DNA of 64,000 bases from Bugula neritina (taxonomy: Eukaryota; Bryozoa; Gymnolaemata; Cheilostomatida; Bugulidae). Made by a program: the position numbers and the translations under genes. The notes beneath the pieces were generated by a model. The model made no database searches. It had not been told where the DNA came from and was given only the letters and a program-made list of their open reading frames with translations. Location: contig OZ037766.1 in NCBI GenBank assembly GCA_964035545.1, positions 23,550,767 to 23,614,766 on the forward strand, given 5' to 3'. Position 1 is the first letter of the stretch. Every line of letters begins with the position of its first letter. This document shows, in pieces, positions 41,101-54,660 of the stretch.

Positions 41101-44100
41101 AACCTGACCATTCATGCAGTGAAATTTGCTAAAGTTTAGCACAAATTTCTTAGTAATATATATACTAATAATTATTTTTTAAGAAGTGATCAATGCCACC
41201 GTACTTGTTGTTAATTGTATCAATGAATGTGATGATTCAATCACAGTAGTGTTTGAGCATTTGTTAAGCACAAAAACTTGAAAATGAAAATTTGACTTGT
41301 TTCCACACAGCTGGATTATTTAAATCATACCAAAATTTTACATGAATGAGCAATGCTAGGCAGATAAAATGGGGATGCATAAGGAAAGATATTGTTGAAC
41401 TTTAAAACCTGCAACACGACGATGTTAGGGTGAAATACTAAGCAGCCACACTTGACAAGGCAAAATCTGCTGCATATATGAGTAGATGTGGTCAACTGAA
41501 CAAAGAAGACGTATTACACAAGACTGTTGTTCTAAAAGGTTGCTGATGGCCTTGAAGTGCCTAACAAAAACTCACAGCCTTTGTTTCAAACATTTTCAAG
41601 TAGAAGAATCACCAACTATTTGGTAAAACATAAATTAGACTTTCTGTTTGTTAGGAAGGTTTTCAAATATTTTATCAACAACTTAGTTAATTTTTCGAGA
41701 AGATCACAAAATCAAAAGGGCTGGTTTGCATGAAATCTGAAAGAGTATATACTTAAAGGCACAGTGCTAAGTTGGGCTACAACTGATTGTTGTTTGGTGT
41801 GTATTTTAAGATAGACAAGTTATAAAGTCACACAAGTGAAACTAGGAAGCTCTAAAAAATAAAAACCACATTCATCAGCACAGCCAATAAGGGGCAGTAG
41901 TACATATCAGTTTATAATACAAAGGTACACTAGCAAAACCAAGAATAAACTAAATGCAGCTCTAAAATAAGCATACTCTAAGAAGATAAAATAATAGCCC
42001 AACTCATCCTAATCAAAATTGTTCAACTATTCAGTTAAAGGCAGTTGATTTAACCCTGGCAGGTGATTAAAGCCACAACATAAAGAGGTATAAACTGAGT
42101 AAGTAGCATAGTTGTACAGGGCAGCGTAGCACTGGGGGGGGAGACAACTCACCTGATTCTGCAGCTGAACCAGTTGAATGTAGGTCTAACACAGCACTTT
42201 CCTGAGTACTGTTACCTATTATAAACATTTACTAATAATTATAAAATATGAACATGGAATTACATAAATAATTATATTCAAATTATTTTTGAGCTATGAA
42301 TATAATAATTTACAAGAAACTATGTTTTAGCTTCATTTATAGAAACACTCATAGAAAACTTATTAAATAAAATTGAAATTACAAAATATAAAAAAATCAC
42401 GTCTTGATGTCAAATCAACACTATTTTTATCAAATAAAAATTTACAAAAATAAAAAGTAATTTACAAAACTAATAACCCAAGTTAGTGATGAGCATACTG
42501 TGGAAATTGGAGCCAAGGATATACTCAGCTGTAACATTTCAGCAGAAACCAACAACATAATGATAGCAGAGTAACAGTTCAGTATTTCATAAAAGCACTG
42601 TAATTTAAATATAGATGCGTGTGTAGACCAAACCAGCAACGGATCACAAGGAAATTGACTCCCACACTAAGAATCAGCAGAGGTACAATTAGCTGCCAGT
42701 TATGAAGCATTAAGCAATTGGGAGCCATAAAACATACAAGTTTAGAAATCTAGAGGCGAACTTCATATGAACAATGGAGTATTTAGTCTACATTTTTGCC
42801 AATATGATAATATATTCTACACCAAAACACACCAACTCAAACCAACCACTTGGCAAATGCTTTCTAAGCCCTTCGATGAGTTTTATTTTCTCCTTGAGCT
42901 CAAAATACTAATATCAAAGATAACTAAAACATGCTTTCATTGTACACAGAATCAAAACTCACCGAGTTGACTGCCCCCATTTGAATGAGAAATGCTAAAG
43001 CTGGAGTCATGACTAGAAAGGTTAGCAGGGGAGTTCGGAATCTCTAATCTAGACTTAGCTAGACTCACTCTAAGAGCATTCACAGACTTCTCACTCACAG
43101 AAGTGTCTGAAAAAGAGATTTTGAACCAGTTTAATCGATTTAGAGACAGTATGGTTAATGTTGATTTTATCAGTTTACTACAATGAATAGCTACAAAATA
43201 AGAAGTTTAAAAATGACAGTTATGGCTTTACGCCAAACTAAAGTTGGAATACTATATTTCTGACCAGTAATATGTATTTATAGCCTATATATGTCACTAG
43301 ATATGCATAGTATTTAATACACAAAACTAGTATAATAACATACTAAAAAGCTTAAACTTAAAGTTTAGCTTAAATTTTGCACATAATTATTCGTAGGTGG
43401 AGCAGCTTAAGCAAGTAACATATTTAGGAGCAGAAACCAATACTAATTAATTAATTTATATTCTCCAATGTTGAGACACTATCTTATTGAATGTATGAAA
43501 ACAGTCACAAATAAATTGAGGTTATTGAGAAGTAAAGAGAGAGCATTTGAATGAACTTCAACACCTGAACATGCCATCTGAATCATTTAGACTTTTTCTC
43601 TTTAGTAACCCAAAATACTAGTATAGCATGCTGTGAAATTAACTTTACATATTACTAACTAATTTGAACAGAGAAACATGACAAATAATTTGTTTAGTAG
43701 TAAGGTCAAAAGATAACTCATTTACAAAAATATTACAGTTCTCTGAAAAATAATTTAATATTTGAATCAAACAAAATTCAGCATAATTCTGATAGTGCAA
43801 TTAAAAACCCCAACTTTCTATTCACTCAGAAGTTGTCTTACCTCCACAAAAATCATGGAGTTTATGAGTGAGAGCCCGCCGTCTCGGCAGAAATTCTGGA
43901 CTCTCAAATGAGGCCAACATCTTTCTACTAAGCTGCTCGACAGAACTTCTAGTGAGATTGGGACTTCTCTTGTTTGGAGTAGAAAATAACCTGCAAGATA
44001 ATACAAGCATTGTGGGACAGTCAATAACAATGCTATTGTATATATACATTTAAATTCAAGTCGCGAGTAGAAAATAAATAAATAATAAACTCAGAGCACT

Positions 44101-45056
44101 AAAGTAAAATATATAATATAAAAAAACAGTTGGCAACTGGAATATGACAACATGTTATGCGAATAATTTAGATAATAGAGAATGGATTCCAGAAAGTTTA
44201 GTGCAGTATTTTAAATTTACAAAAAAAAGTTTTTCTAAATTTGGACTTAGGATAAATTAGAAAATATTTCTACCTAATTTATGACAAATCAATAAAAGAT
44301 CAAAGTAATATATTAAATTGAAGGTAATGTTACTACTTTTAGACTATATATGCACAAACCTTGCTTAAAGCGCCTGACTAATAATTAAAACCCCAGAACT
44401 TATGAAAACAATGACTCAAAACCCTGAAGTACCCGACAAAATTAAACTCAATTTAAAAATAGAACCTACCAGTCCATGTCATCTTCCAGAGAGCTCATGG
44501 TAGACAGGTCTAAGCATTCCTCCTCGGCTATCTCACCACCAACTCCCAAACCTTTGGGGCCTGAGGATTAGATTGAAAGGCATTTGGATTACAATTGTTG
44601 GTATTAAATTGGAATTTTCCAACAAAAATTCGCAATTTGGTACAGACTAGCTTGTTCCCTTACTTTCTTTATTCCACAAAACGTCACTATTTTTACAGTT
44701 TCTCCTTTACACAATGTAAAATGGCACACAAACACCAAGCAATCAACATTAATCCACATTTGTTCATCTTGTAAAAGTAGAATATGAAAACTTGCAAGGT
44801 TCTATAGACACAAACCAATCAAATAGCTTAGAAAATTTACACATATCCTTGACAAAAATGTATATTGGCCAATAAGTCTACACAACTGGCAAACTTTGCA
44901 CACACTTCACGTGCTTAACCGGCATAATGAGTTTTTTAAAAGATGTAGTCTAGTGACATATTACTTACAAGAATATGTTGTACTGGCATTTTGAGATTGC
45001 ATGTCCTTCGCCGACAGAGGCTGCGGCAGGTCATCGGTTTCTTCGGCCATTCGCAT
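38109..45056 (-). CDS. SLAIN-motif microtubule plus-end protein, 523 aa, eleven exons
   Basis: Exons in transcription order: 45056-44969, 44560-44470, 43990-43842, 43106-42963, 42215-42153, 40848-40534, 40024-39882, 39534-39390, 39233-39120, 38695-38630, 38362-38109; total 1572 nt with phases kept. SLAIN proteins link CLASP/EB1 complexes to ch-TOG and promote microtubule growth. Seen: an acidic start leading to DDMDWLFSTPNKRSP, then SVEQLSRKMLASFESPEF and a basic stretch, matching the family's N-terminal block; the hallmark DIQTLAKLQEQSLRDSL (358-374); Ser-rich linkers; and a C-terminal SGLRNPKSSLPAP like the Leu-Pro-x-Pro repeats of SLAIN1/2. Two in-frame ATGs open it (45056 and 45050). Most of the protein is low-complexity, so identity rests on these blocks. 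In the last exon a GTACCT at 38120-38115 could be used as a donor instead of reading through to the TAA. Confidence 0.82.
39730..39800. repeat. Short tandem repeat of about 35 bp in a SLAIN intron
   Basis: About two copies of a unit reading CTACATAAGACTACAAC followed by TATACATTACTACAG, shortly downstream of exon 7. Confidence 0.7.
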
Positions 45057-45059
45057 TAC

Positions 45060-47340
45060 ATTTGCAATTTTAAAATGTCTGTTCTAAAATAAATACAATA
45101 AGTAAATCTTCAACCTCATGCTAAGCATGAGTGATATATAATATTAGCATCATATAAAAAGTAACCATTAATATATGCTAGAGAAAGTATTGTTCAAGTT
45201 ATAATCAGCCCAAAAAAAATATGACATATACAACTTAAAATCTCATTGCTGCTAATATATCTTTATATGGTCAAGTCAAGAAATAACTGGTGAATGGACT
45301 GGCACTTAATTGAAATTAGATTTGCAGCTGATCCTTTTGTACTTAAAATTTTGTACATTAAATTTAACCCTGATTACTAATCTAAATAATTTTGGCAAGC
45401 CATAAACATGAGCAGCACTTCTCCTTGATTTTAAGTCTAATCAATAACATTGTTGCCATATTTTTACAATAGTTTTACTTTTACTTTGATTAAACTTGAG
45501 ATTAGCAAAACTTAAAGAAGTTTGCTTGTACCCAGCCTCATGATTCACGAGGCTAAAAAAAGGGCAGCGGAGTTACTCATTCATGGAGTTAAAATAAATA
45601 TGATGATGATTAGCCTACCACTTTGACTTCTTCACAGTACATACATCATTCACACTGAGTGTCAGTGTGTAAAGCTATAGTAATAGTAATAGAATGAAAT
45701 GATACAGTATCAAAAATTATTGTAAATATTAAAATAGGAAATGTAAAATATTTATAATTAGTGATACTGGTAGCCATAGTCATACTCATAACGATAGTTA
45801 CACCAACTATTACTACTAGTATTACTATTTCACTATTAGTAATGTTATTAGTATTATTAAATAATCAAATTAAAAACTTAGTCCCTAGAGTGCGTTTATG
45901 TTATAAACTTATATGATGAATTGTAAATAATTTATTCACAATAAACACTCACATTGACAGCAAGCGGAGTGCCTACACAAATTATTATACTCATACTGAT
46001 ACTCATCCACTGACATTGTGATTCAGATTGTGACTTAGTTGGTGCTACTGTTGCACGTTGACTTAGAGTTAGTATCACTCACTCCTAGTCTTACTCTAAC
46101 TCTTAGTGTTACTCTTCACAATTACTTACAAATCAATATTAAATAATCAACTAAAATTAAAAGTAAAAGGCAAATTTGGGGTAGCTAAAAGTAAATATCA
46201 AAGCGATCTTTAAACTACTTCTACTTCAAGCAACATTAACCAATTCACTCACACACAAGAGGCAAGTCTAAACCGTTAGTGTTTAGTAAAAGTTGACTGC
46301 AACTGTTAGTGACAGTGTTATACTCATAGTTGCTCCGCTAACGGCTAAGCCTATGGCTATGGACTAGAAGTAGATATTAATATACTCATATAGCCCTAGG
46401 GCCTAGAGTAAATGTAAACTAAATCAGTAAATGTAGGTATTTGACATTCAAACTGAAAATAAAATTCAAATTCACACTCACACTCTGGGTCACACACTGA
46501 CTATCACTATCACTATGACTTTGACTTTCACTTTCAGTGACTGTCACTGTGAGGTGGTTTACTTTTAGCCTTAGCCTTAGGCTTATGATATTCATAATGA
46601 TAATCATAATCATAGTCATAATGATAATGATATTCACTCATACTGATACTCATAGTCGGCCGTATTGATATTGAAATAAATAACCTGATATTTGAATGCA
46701 TTTATACCTTTCGAAATCAAATTCTTCACTTCAATACCGGTATTTGCACATATTTCGAAACTCTAGACAAATCTAACAATATTATACGGAAAAATTTAGA
46801 AATTATTAGATGTTAATTATCGGCGATCTTGGAGCTCACTAGGCTTCAGATATCCTAGAAGTGGTTATTAAAGGTCAGCCTAGTGTCAACCAATAATATT
46901 ATTACTTTGTACTGCTCCCAGCACGCACCATAGAACTAATAACGTAATAACCCGATCATTATGTTGATAGTGTTCGATATAGTTATCTCCACACACCCAT
47001 AATATTCTGTAAAATGTAACCGCACAATAATGGTGATATAATCTTACAGGAAACCATTAGGTAAGACAACACCTTAATGACTCATTGCAGCAAAATGTTA
47101 TCAATGAGATGAATAATTATTATTGATGTACGCTTATGCTTTTGCTTTTACCTTACTAGCTGTTGCATGAATTAAATGTAGAAAAAAACATCTCTGCATG
47201 TGCATAATTTGTAGCTGACTATGGTATAATGTCCACTTACAACCATTTCTAATCTATATATAAGCAATAGCGGATAACTGCTCAAAACTCTTGTCATCGA
47301 GGCAGTTTTTGCAATGTCAATTGAAAAGTAGATTGTGAGC
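45060..47340. other. SLAIN upstream region with degenerate repeats
   Basis: No gene recognised. 45060-45600 should contain the SLAIN promoter, but no TATA or CCAAT element stands out. From about 45640 to 46660 the sequence is dominated by degenerate ACTCATACTGATA, TATCACTATCACT and ATGATAATCATAATC strings related to those at 26.2-28.0 kb. 46660-47340 is plain unique DNA. Confidence 0.55.
45640..46660. repeat. Dispersed degenerate repeat block
   Basis: It contains GGTAGCCATAGTCATACTCA (from about 45768), which differs at one base from a segment near 27996. It also shares the short motifs CAGTGACTGT, CATACTGATA and GTAAGACTA-like strings with the 26-28 kb block. Ends cannot be defined by eye. 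Confidence 0.6.
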
Positions 47341-47346
47341 TTATAT

Positions 47347-47573
47347 TGTTGTGAGCTTTGGGTTGTTATGAAAATAGACTAAGCAGTCTGCATGCCTTAT
47401 ACTATATTGATCAAATAAAAGTCTTCTTGAATATTCTTGATATAGTGTCTTTATTCTCTTTAGATGCGTCTTGGTGGAGCTCCAGTGGTCGACTGACTTA
47501 GCACTAGGGAAACTCTCCCATTTATATACTAACAAAATTTCCCGCCACTTTGGGTATCCGAAACTAGGCGACA
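47347..47573 (-). mobile_element. Probable solo LTR
   Basis: On the minus strand the segment begins TGTCGCC and ends CACAACA, giving the standard TGT...ACA ends. It contains TATATAAA (47528-47521) followed by AATAAA (47455-47450), the order expected of U3-R-U5. No internal retroelement genes adjoin it, and no clean 5-bp target duplication is visible (flanks are TATAT and TGATA). An open frame of 77 codons spans it and is probably incidental. Confidence 0.5.
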
Positions 47574-47579
47574 TGATAT

Positions 47580-48320
47580 AATTACTAGAGCGTTAAAATC
47601 CATTACAATATTATATAAATCATTGGAGTTGGAAAGTATCATCCTAGAATCTATAATCACATGCATGTGCAAGTACCACTTTTGGTGACTCCATTAAAAA
47701 ACATTTACTCACTTGTTACATTAGTTGCAATATTGAAAGTTATCCAAGATCAAACTTATTAATGAGCCCTGAGAAGCAAAATAACCAACTCATGTTTTAT
47801 ACAAATTTGCAGATATATAACCAGCAGTGTGATTGATAGCTGAAGCAATTATAGTTTGCTAGGAAAAAAAAACAGTCAACTTGCTATTTTTTCATAGAAT
47901 GCAAATGAATTGTTAAAAATGGTCTACATGTAGAGCAACTTACAATTGATAACAAATATGAAGTCAGATACTGATGGAGTTACATTTTTATTCTTCGTTT
48001 GTAGGAATCCTGAAAATATTTCTCAACTAAGCTGCCCACAAATGCTAAAGCTGCTATACACAAGGAAAGATGAAGCATTGTAGGTCATCTTTGAGTTGAA
48101 TTTTTACTTGTTTATTGATTGGACAATATTCAGATTTTTTTAAACTGAACCCTATTCTCTTCAGGTCACCTCAGTAGCAAATAATATATAATAAATGGCA
48201 GTTAACAAGATACCAAGTAGTTTATAAGTGATCTAAAGCTGTCGAATTTATCAAAATAAAAAAAGAATACTTTTTATGTACCCTTGTATGTAACCATATC
48301 CAATGAGCAGGAACATGAAT
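47580..48320. other. Stretch between solo LTR and CBP 3' end
   Basis: No gene or RNA recognised. AT-rich. AATAAA on the minus strand at 48116-48111 could serve as a more distal polyadenylation signal for the CBP gene. Confidence 0.5.
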
Positions 48321-48324
48321 TGTC

Positions 48325-48330
48325 TTTATT
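48325..48330 (-). terminator. Candidate polyadenylation signal of the CBP/p300 gene
   Basis: AATAAA on the minus strand, about 455 nt past the stop codon. Confidence 0.45.
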
Positions 48331-48784
48331 TAGTAACAAAATACTCATATCTTCTAGCCACAATCCATATACATTCTATTATTCATGGTTTTCACATAAA
48401 TAGTTTTAAAAAGTTTCACAATACGCAATGCATTAGCCTGCACTAGACTGTTACATCAGTTTAGATAATTCGTAGTCGTGTAATAAATTACATTTAAATT
48501 GAAAGAAAGCAGAAATCCTATTATAATATCCAAAGAAAAAAGAAAAGACTACAAATACTAAATAACAACCAGCAGCACAATGGATACCCTAACTGAATCT
48601 ATATACAATTTATATCTTAGTAGTTACCATGAACTATCAACTAAAAGTAATAAAATAATCTGAGTATAACTTCACATACTAACTAAGGGCACAAGAAATT
48701 ATTGTAAGTTACAGTCGATAATCCATACATTTGACACTATATAAAGTTATACTCTGAGGCTATATAAAAGATAATGCAATGGAT

Positions 48785-51700
48785 TTAAAGACTGTCTGCA
48801 TATCTGCTGAGTTCATCTGTCACACTAGAGGGGGTCTCTTCAATTAGTCCCATGTTAATATTAGCCTGTGTCCCCGAGAGTCCAGCCAGCGGCACCTGAG
48901 GGTTGTTCTGTGGCAGCCCCATCTGTGATTGCTGTTGATTGGTAGAGAGAAAACTATTCACCCCACTAGTAGACTGAGCACCAGAAGGTAGCATTTGTTG
49001 CCCTCTCCTCACCACCCCACCTTGCTGCTGCTGCTGTTGCTGCATCTGCTGCTGCTGCTTAAACAAATTTCTTTGTCTCTGAATAGTAGCCAGTATGCTT
49101 GGGTTATTCTACAACAGTATAGAAGTAACTTACAAATTTGAACAAGTAGCTCTCAGGTTGAGAGTAATCACAAATAAGCTGACAATGCGTAGAGCTCTTG
49201 GCGCACCTTAATGAGAATACATAGCTGCTGCTTCTCCTCAGGTGTTTGAGGCCGGCCAGAGCTGAGAGAGGAAAGCAGCCTGTGGAGTTTCTGCTTAGCC
49301 TGTAGCTGCTTGGTCTGCTCAGCAGTGAGGTTTGGGTTGGGGGCGGCAGACTGGCCCGACTGGTGTTGGTGCTGATTAGAAACCCGCATCACCTGCTGCT
49401 GAGTGTGCTGGAGTGGTCGCACAACCTGGACATTCTGGCTACCCTGGTTGAGCACAATGGGCTGAGGCATAACTACAAAACAGCAGTTCAAGAAATAAAA
49501 TACTCAAACATAAAGATAGTGTAATGACTATGTGATAAACACTCCAACTAACACACGTAGGATGGCAGATAGTCACCTGAATTCTTCATCTGCTGATGAA
49601 GTTGTAACTGCTGCTGAAGCTGCTGTGATTGACTCTGAGGCTGAGTGATGGGTGTTTGAAGGAGACTATTCATCTGCAGAGAATAAACATGGCAATATTA
49701 CAACAGAAAACTTGTGGAAGCAATAATATAGTAAGTGATAGAGTATACTATTTCAATATGATAGAATTGTGTTTCGATAATTTAGTCTTTCAAATTGCCA
49801 TCAGATATACTGAGAGGAGTGAAATAAAATTATGTACAAACGAGTCGCCAGAGCTACAAAAATGTCAAACTAAAAATATTTAGGCTTGCCAAGAAGTCAC
49901 AATAAGTTGAACAAGATTTAAACAGCCCTTGACACTGTGAATTTTAAAAATGGGAATCACTTGTACAATTCCTTCTTGGTATACCTTGCCCATGTTGCAC
50001 TTACAGTTAAATTGTTTTAACAATATAGTAATCTCCATCACCAGAAAATAACTACACACAAAATTATTAATACTTGGCCTGTACATTATAACAGGCAAGG
50101 CCATATTACGCAATCATCCAGCTCAATCTAAACAATGACTCAACGCTAAAATAATGTCTATGAATCTGAAACTATTGACCTATCCATGATAAGTGACAAT
50201 ACCAGCGCTACAACTCATACCAGACTTACAATAGGCTGTTGCTGCTGGACCATTCTCTGCTGTGGGTTATAGCCGACAGGTGACTGAGTGATGAGGGAGT
50301 GACTCTGAGTGGCATTAGAGTTTCGCTGTAATGAACCTGGCGAAAAGCAGAAAAAGTGAATAAATGCTACAAAGCATTAGCTAAATTCAATAAAAAGAAG
50401 GCGACCGACAAATGTTTACAATTATTCAGAGTTTATTTCCAAGTGCAGTAACAGAAAACATTCGACAAGCAACCAAGTGCTTTAAGTGGCAATTCGATGT
50501 TGCGAGAGATTTTAAGGCTCAACTACGATTACAACTATGTTCAGCATGCTGAACAAACAGGTATAGAAACCAGGTGAGGTGATAGCACTAACTGACCTGA
50601 GGTGGCGACTGGCAATACTGTCGGCCGACTGGTGTTCACTGTCAGTTGTCTAGCCATCGCACCGCCTCTTGCAGCAACAGAGCTGGAGGCACTTCCGCCA
50701 GCTGATCTATTCATGTCAGCCACTCGTCTATGCAGGAGTCGAGTTTGCTGCAGCCTCTGCAACTGCTGCTGCTGCTTAAACTTGTTCTTGATGTTTGTGC
50801 AGAAAGGCACAGGGCACATGCTCTCTCTGCAGATCTTGGCGTGGTAGCAGCACAAGGTAATCAGCTGCTTGCATATTGGACATCCGCCGGTAGTCTTTCG
50901 CTATAAACAAAAAGGAGAACATAAACATTACAATATACAAGCCATGGGCACAGGTACAAAGTCAGTAATGCACTGGGAAAAGGTTGCAATATGTTCTTGT
51001 ACAAAAACAGTACTTGGTCTCTACAGCATCTAATAATAATAGGATATATCTTATAAATTATAGAAAACAGAAATTATGTCAAAATCAATTTAATATATCG
51101 TGATTAAAAAACATTGAAATTATATCATATGCTTTGCACCAGTTTAATAAATCTTTGTATAAGCACAGGAGGTGCCTGTACTTTTTCTCAGTATGAGAAT
51201 ATAAAAATCCCCTTCTATATTACTGGGCTATTATACAGAGTGTCCTTACTATATTACAATATATGTATATACTATATTACAGTGTATGCATATACTATAT
51301 TACAGTGTATACTATATTACAATGTATGCATATACTATATAACAGCGTATGTATATACTATATCACTATGTATACATATACTATATCACTGTGTATGCAT
51401 ATACTATATTGCTGTGTATACATATACTATATTACTGCGTATACATATACTATATAACAATATATGTATATACTATATTACAGTATATACATATACTATA
51501 TTACCATGTATACATATACTATATCACTGTGTATGCATATACTATATTGCTGTGTATACATATACTATATTACTGCGTATACATATACTATATAACAATA
51601 TATGTATATACTATATTACAGTATATACATATACTATATTACTATGTATACATATACTATATCACTGCGTATACATATACTATATCACTATGTATACATA

Positions 51701-54567
51701 TACTATATTACTGCGTATACATATACTATATCACTATGTATACACATACTATACATACTTTACAAGCCTTGGTATGGGAGACAACTCTCTTCATCTTCTC
51801 ACACACCGTCAGCTTACAGTTGGCATCTCTACACATGGAGGCATGAACCAACGAGTCAATACACCTACAACAGAAATCAATGCAACTCATTGCAACTAAC
51901 GCCTACTTTCAACACATGCTACTTTCAACAGATACTACTTTCAACACATGCTACTTTCAACAGATACTACTTTGAACAAATTAATTCATAATTCAAATCC
52001 CAAAAGAGGAAAAGCAGTAAAAGCTCAGTCTTTACCTAAAAAGTCAATGCATACTGCCTATAGTACACATCTAACAGCAGACTAGTAACACCGCATACCT
52101 ACGGTACACCAGAGTGTCACTGGCCTGAGGAGGAGATAACTACTAACCTTTGGAGACTTCTCTTCCTGCTCTCAGCTGGTGGTAGTTGAGAGTCTCCCTG
52201 GTCGGAAGAGCTCTCTGTCAGACCTAGCCCGAGTTTCTCCATTTTATGCTCATGACCCTTGGTGCCATAACATGGGACGCACAAGTCAAAGTCCTACAGT
52301 GTTAGATAATCAGGATTAACAGTGCAATTGAAACAAACCTTTTTCATACTGTTAGGTTGTCAGTAAATGAAGCTACTGCGTGTGGTATTTCATGCAAATA
52401 TCACAACAAGTAAACGGACAGGGTGGCCTGCTACTACAGGGGAATCCAGTTAACATTTTTATTGTTCAATAAGATGAAGGACAGTATGCCATGTCAAGGT
52501 TAAATATGCTCCACCAGCTTTGGCCATAGGTATCTGACTTCCGCGAAACGCGCAGTTATCTCTGGCACACGAGACCAGCTTTGCCGCAACTTGATAAAAT
52601 TTTATTTTCCTTAATTTTGTGGAAGTGTCAAATCTAGTAAAATATCATAATAACTACAAAGTCTCACCTCACACTGGACGCAGTGATATCTCGTCTCCAC
52701 TTGTGCTTTACATGCATTACATGTGTATACAAAGCCTCCATCTCTGTTACTAGCGTGAACTTCGCAAAGAAAAGCCATTGTACTGCGATTAAAGAAAATA
52801 TAAATTAACAGTAGAGGGTCGATATATAATAATGTGGTAAAATAAAGTTAGTAAAATCAAATTTTCAATTCTCAACTACTAATTAACCAAGTACGAACAA
52901 CATATGCATCAGCTACTACTTACACTGTTGGGTTTAATATAAGCATTGACCATCACAGACTGAACTAATGACATGAAGTGCTGACTTTATATATAATAGT
53001 CTAAAAGTTGGCTTTTTGTTGTAGCAAAGAAAGCTCTACATAAGCCGGTGCCAAACAAAATACAGACAGGGATAGAATAGCTAACATTACTATAAAACTC
53101 CAGTTATAGCTGTAATAAAGTGTGCTTGTTGTTTACAGACTAGCATGATGCAACGAAAGCGTGCAATGTCCCAACACGTTGTGTAACATACTCTAATCAC
53201 CAACCTGTAGGTAGCTCTCCTCAGGCTAGAGAACTCCCAGTGTCTCTCTCTGCACATGGTGAGGAAGCTATCCCGAGCATCCATCAGCTCCGAGCTGAAT
53301 GTAGAGTCCGGGTCAGAGGTGTTGCGCGGGGCATCAGGAGCGGTGCACAAACGATTCTTGAGCCGAATCACAAAAAACATATCTTTATGTTTTTCTATAT
53401 TTGAGAAGAGCTGCAAAAGGAAGAAATGGGTTACTTGTTGAGATTCAGAACAGAACAAAAGAGAGAGATAGAAACAACAATCCTATCAACTTCCCAGACA
53501 AACCAACACTCAGTATGATTGACTGTGAGATTTCACCTCTAACTGAGGATATGAATTGAGAATTATATTTCAAATAAAATGCTAGCCATTTTCAAACAAA
53601 AGAAGCCCTTGTAAATGAAATGCCACGATTTCTTAGTCTAAGCAAATTAGTCTAGTCAAAAAGTGAGACGTTACTGCAATCAGGTCAGAATGGCAACATT
53701 ATAGTAGAGTGAGAAGACAACCACAATCTACACTAGAACAATATCTTAGTCATCACCCTACAATAATTTCAACAAGCCAATATTTCCAAGAAACAGTTGA
53801 GTTGCACATGTAAAGCAGAGAGATACTCACTTTGGTGGAAAGGTCACTGCAAGTAATCTGTTTCTTGCTAGAATTCTTTTTCAAGTGTTTAGTCTTGTTA
53901 CCCTGAAACACGCAGAGAGAAACATCAATTGAACTATCACTACAGTGAAGTAAATGATAGAGTTTAGAGGTTGGAAAACAATGAAAATCCAAATTCTAAA
54001 TGCCGAAATTAAAATAACAGAATATAGGCTACAGCCCTCTGCCCTGTTACAACAGGGTAGAGGGCTGTAGTCTATATTCCCATCATGACATGATATATAA
54101 TAGGATGTAGTATCGTAACCATATTCCACTGCTAGTTTCATTGATTGATGATACCACAGCAAGATCTTGTGTCACTTTGAAAAAATTTTTAGTGAATGAA
54201 AATAATACTATAACACATTATGTTCTGTAGAAAAACTAGCATGTGTTTTTAATCATTAGGATTGCATGTAATATACATCAGCTCACCTTTACTTTCTTCA
54301 TTTTGTTAATCTGGGCTAAAGTGGCAATAGAGGTCGGGTTATCGGCAGCCCCCTGGGCTCCTGGCGCTGACTCTAAAGTAACCTGTCCGTCATCAGCCAC
54401 GACATCGTCTACTTCATCAGTGTCAGCTTCCTCCTCCAGTCTTTTCGCTTCTTCTTCTTGACACTCCTGAGAATGTAGCATTACATGCAGCATGTGTAAT
54501 AACATCAGTAGCATGTAGTATTACATGAAGTGTAGCAACCTGACCAGCATGCAGTGTTACAGCATGT

Positions 54568-54660
<93 letters not shown>

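Noticed and set aside
51114-51991. Overlapping frames of 64-261 codons with Tyr-Ile-Thr repeats
   Set aside because: They come from the 23-bp minisatellite, whose length forces the same pattern into all three frames; the region is a CBP intron on the other strand.
54020-54079. Pre-miRNA gene
   Set aside because: The loop is only 2-4 nt and pairing is nearly perfect; animal pre-miRNAs normally have larger loops and bulges. Kept as a hairpin only.
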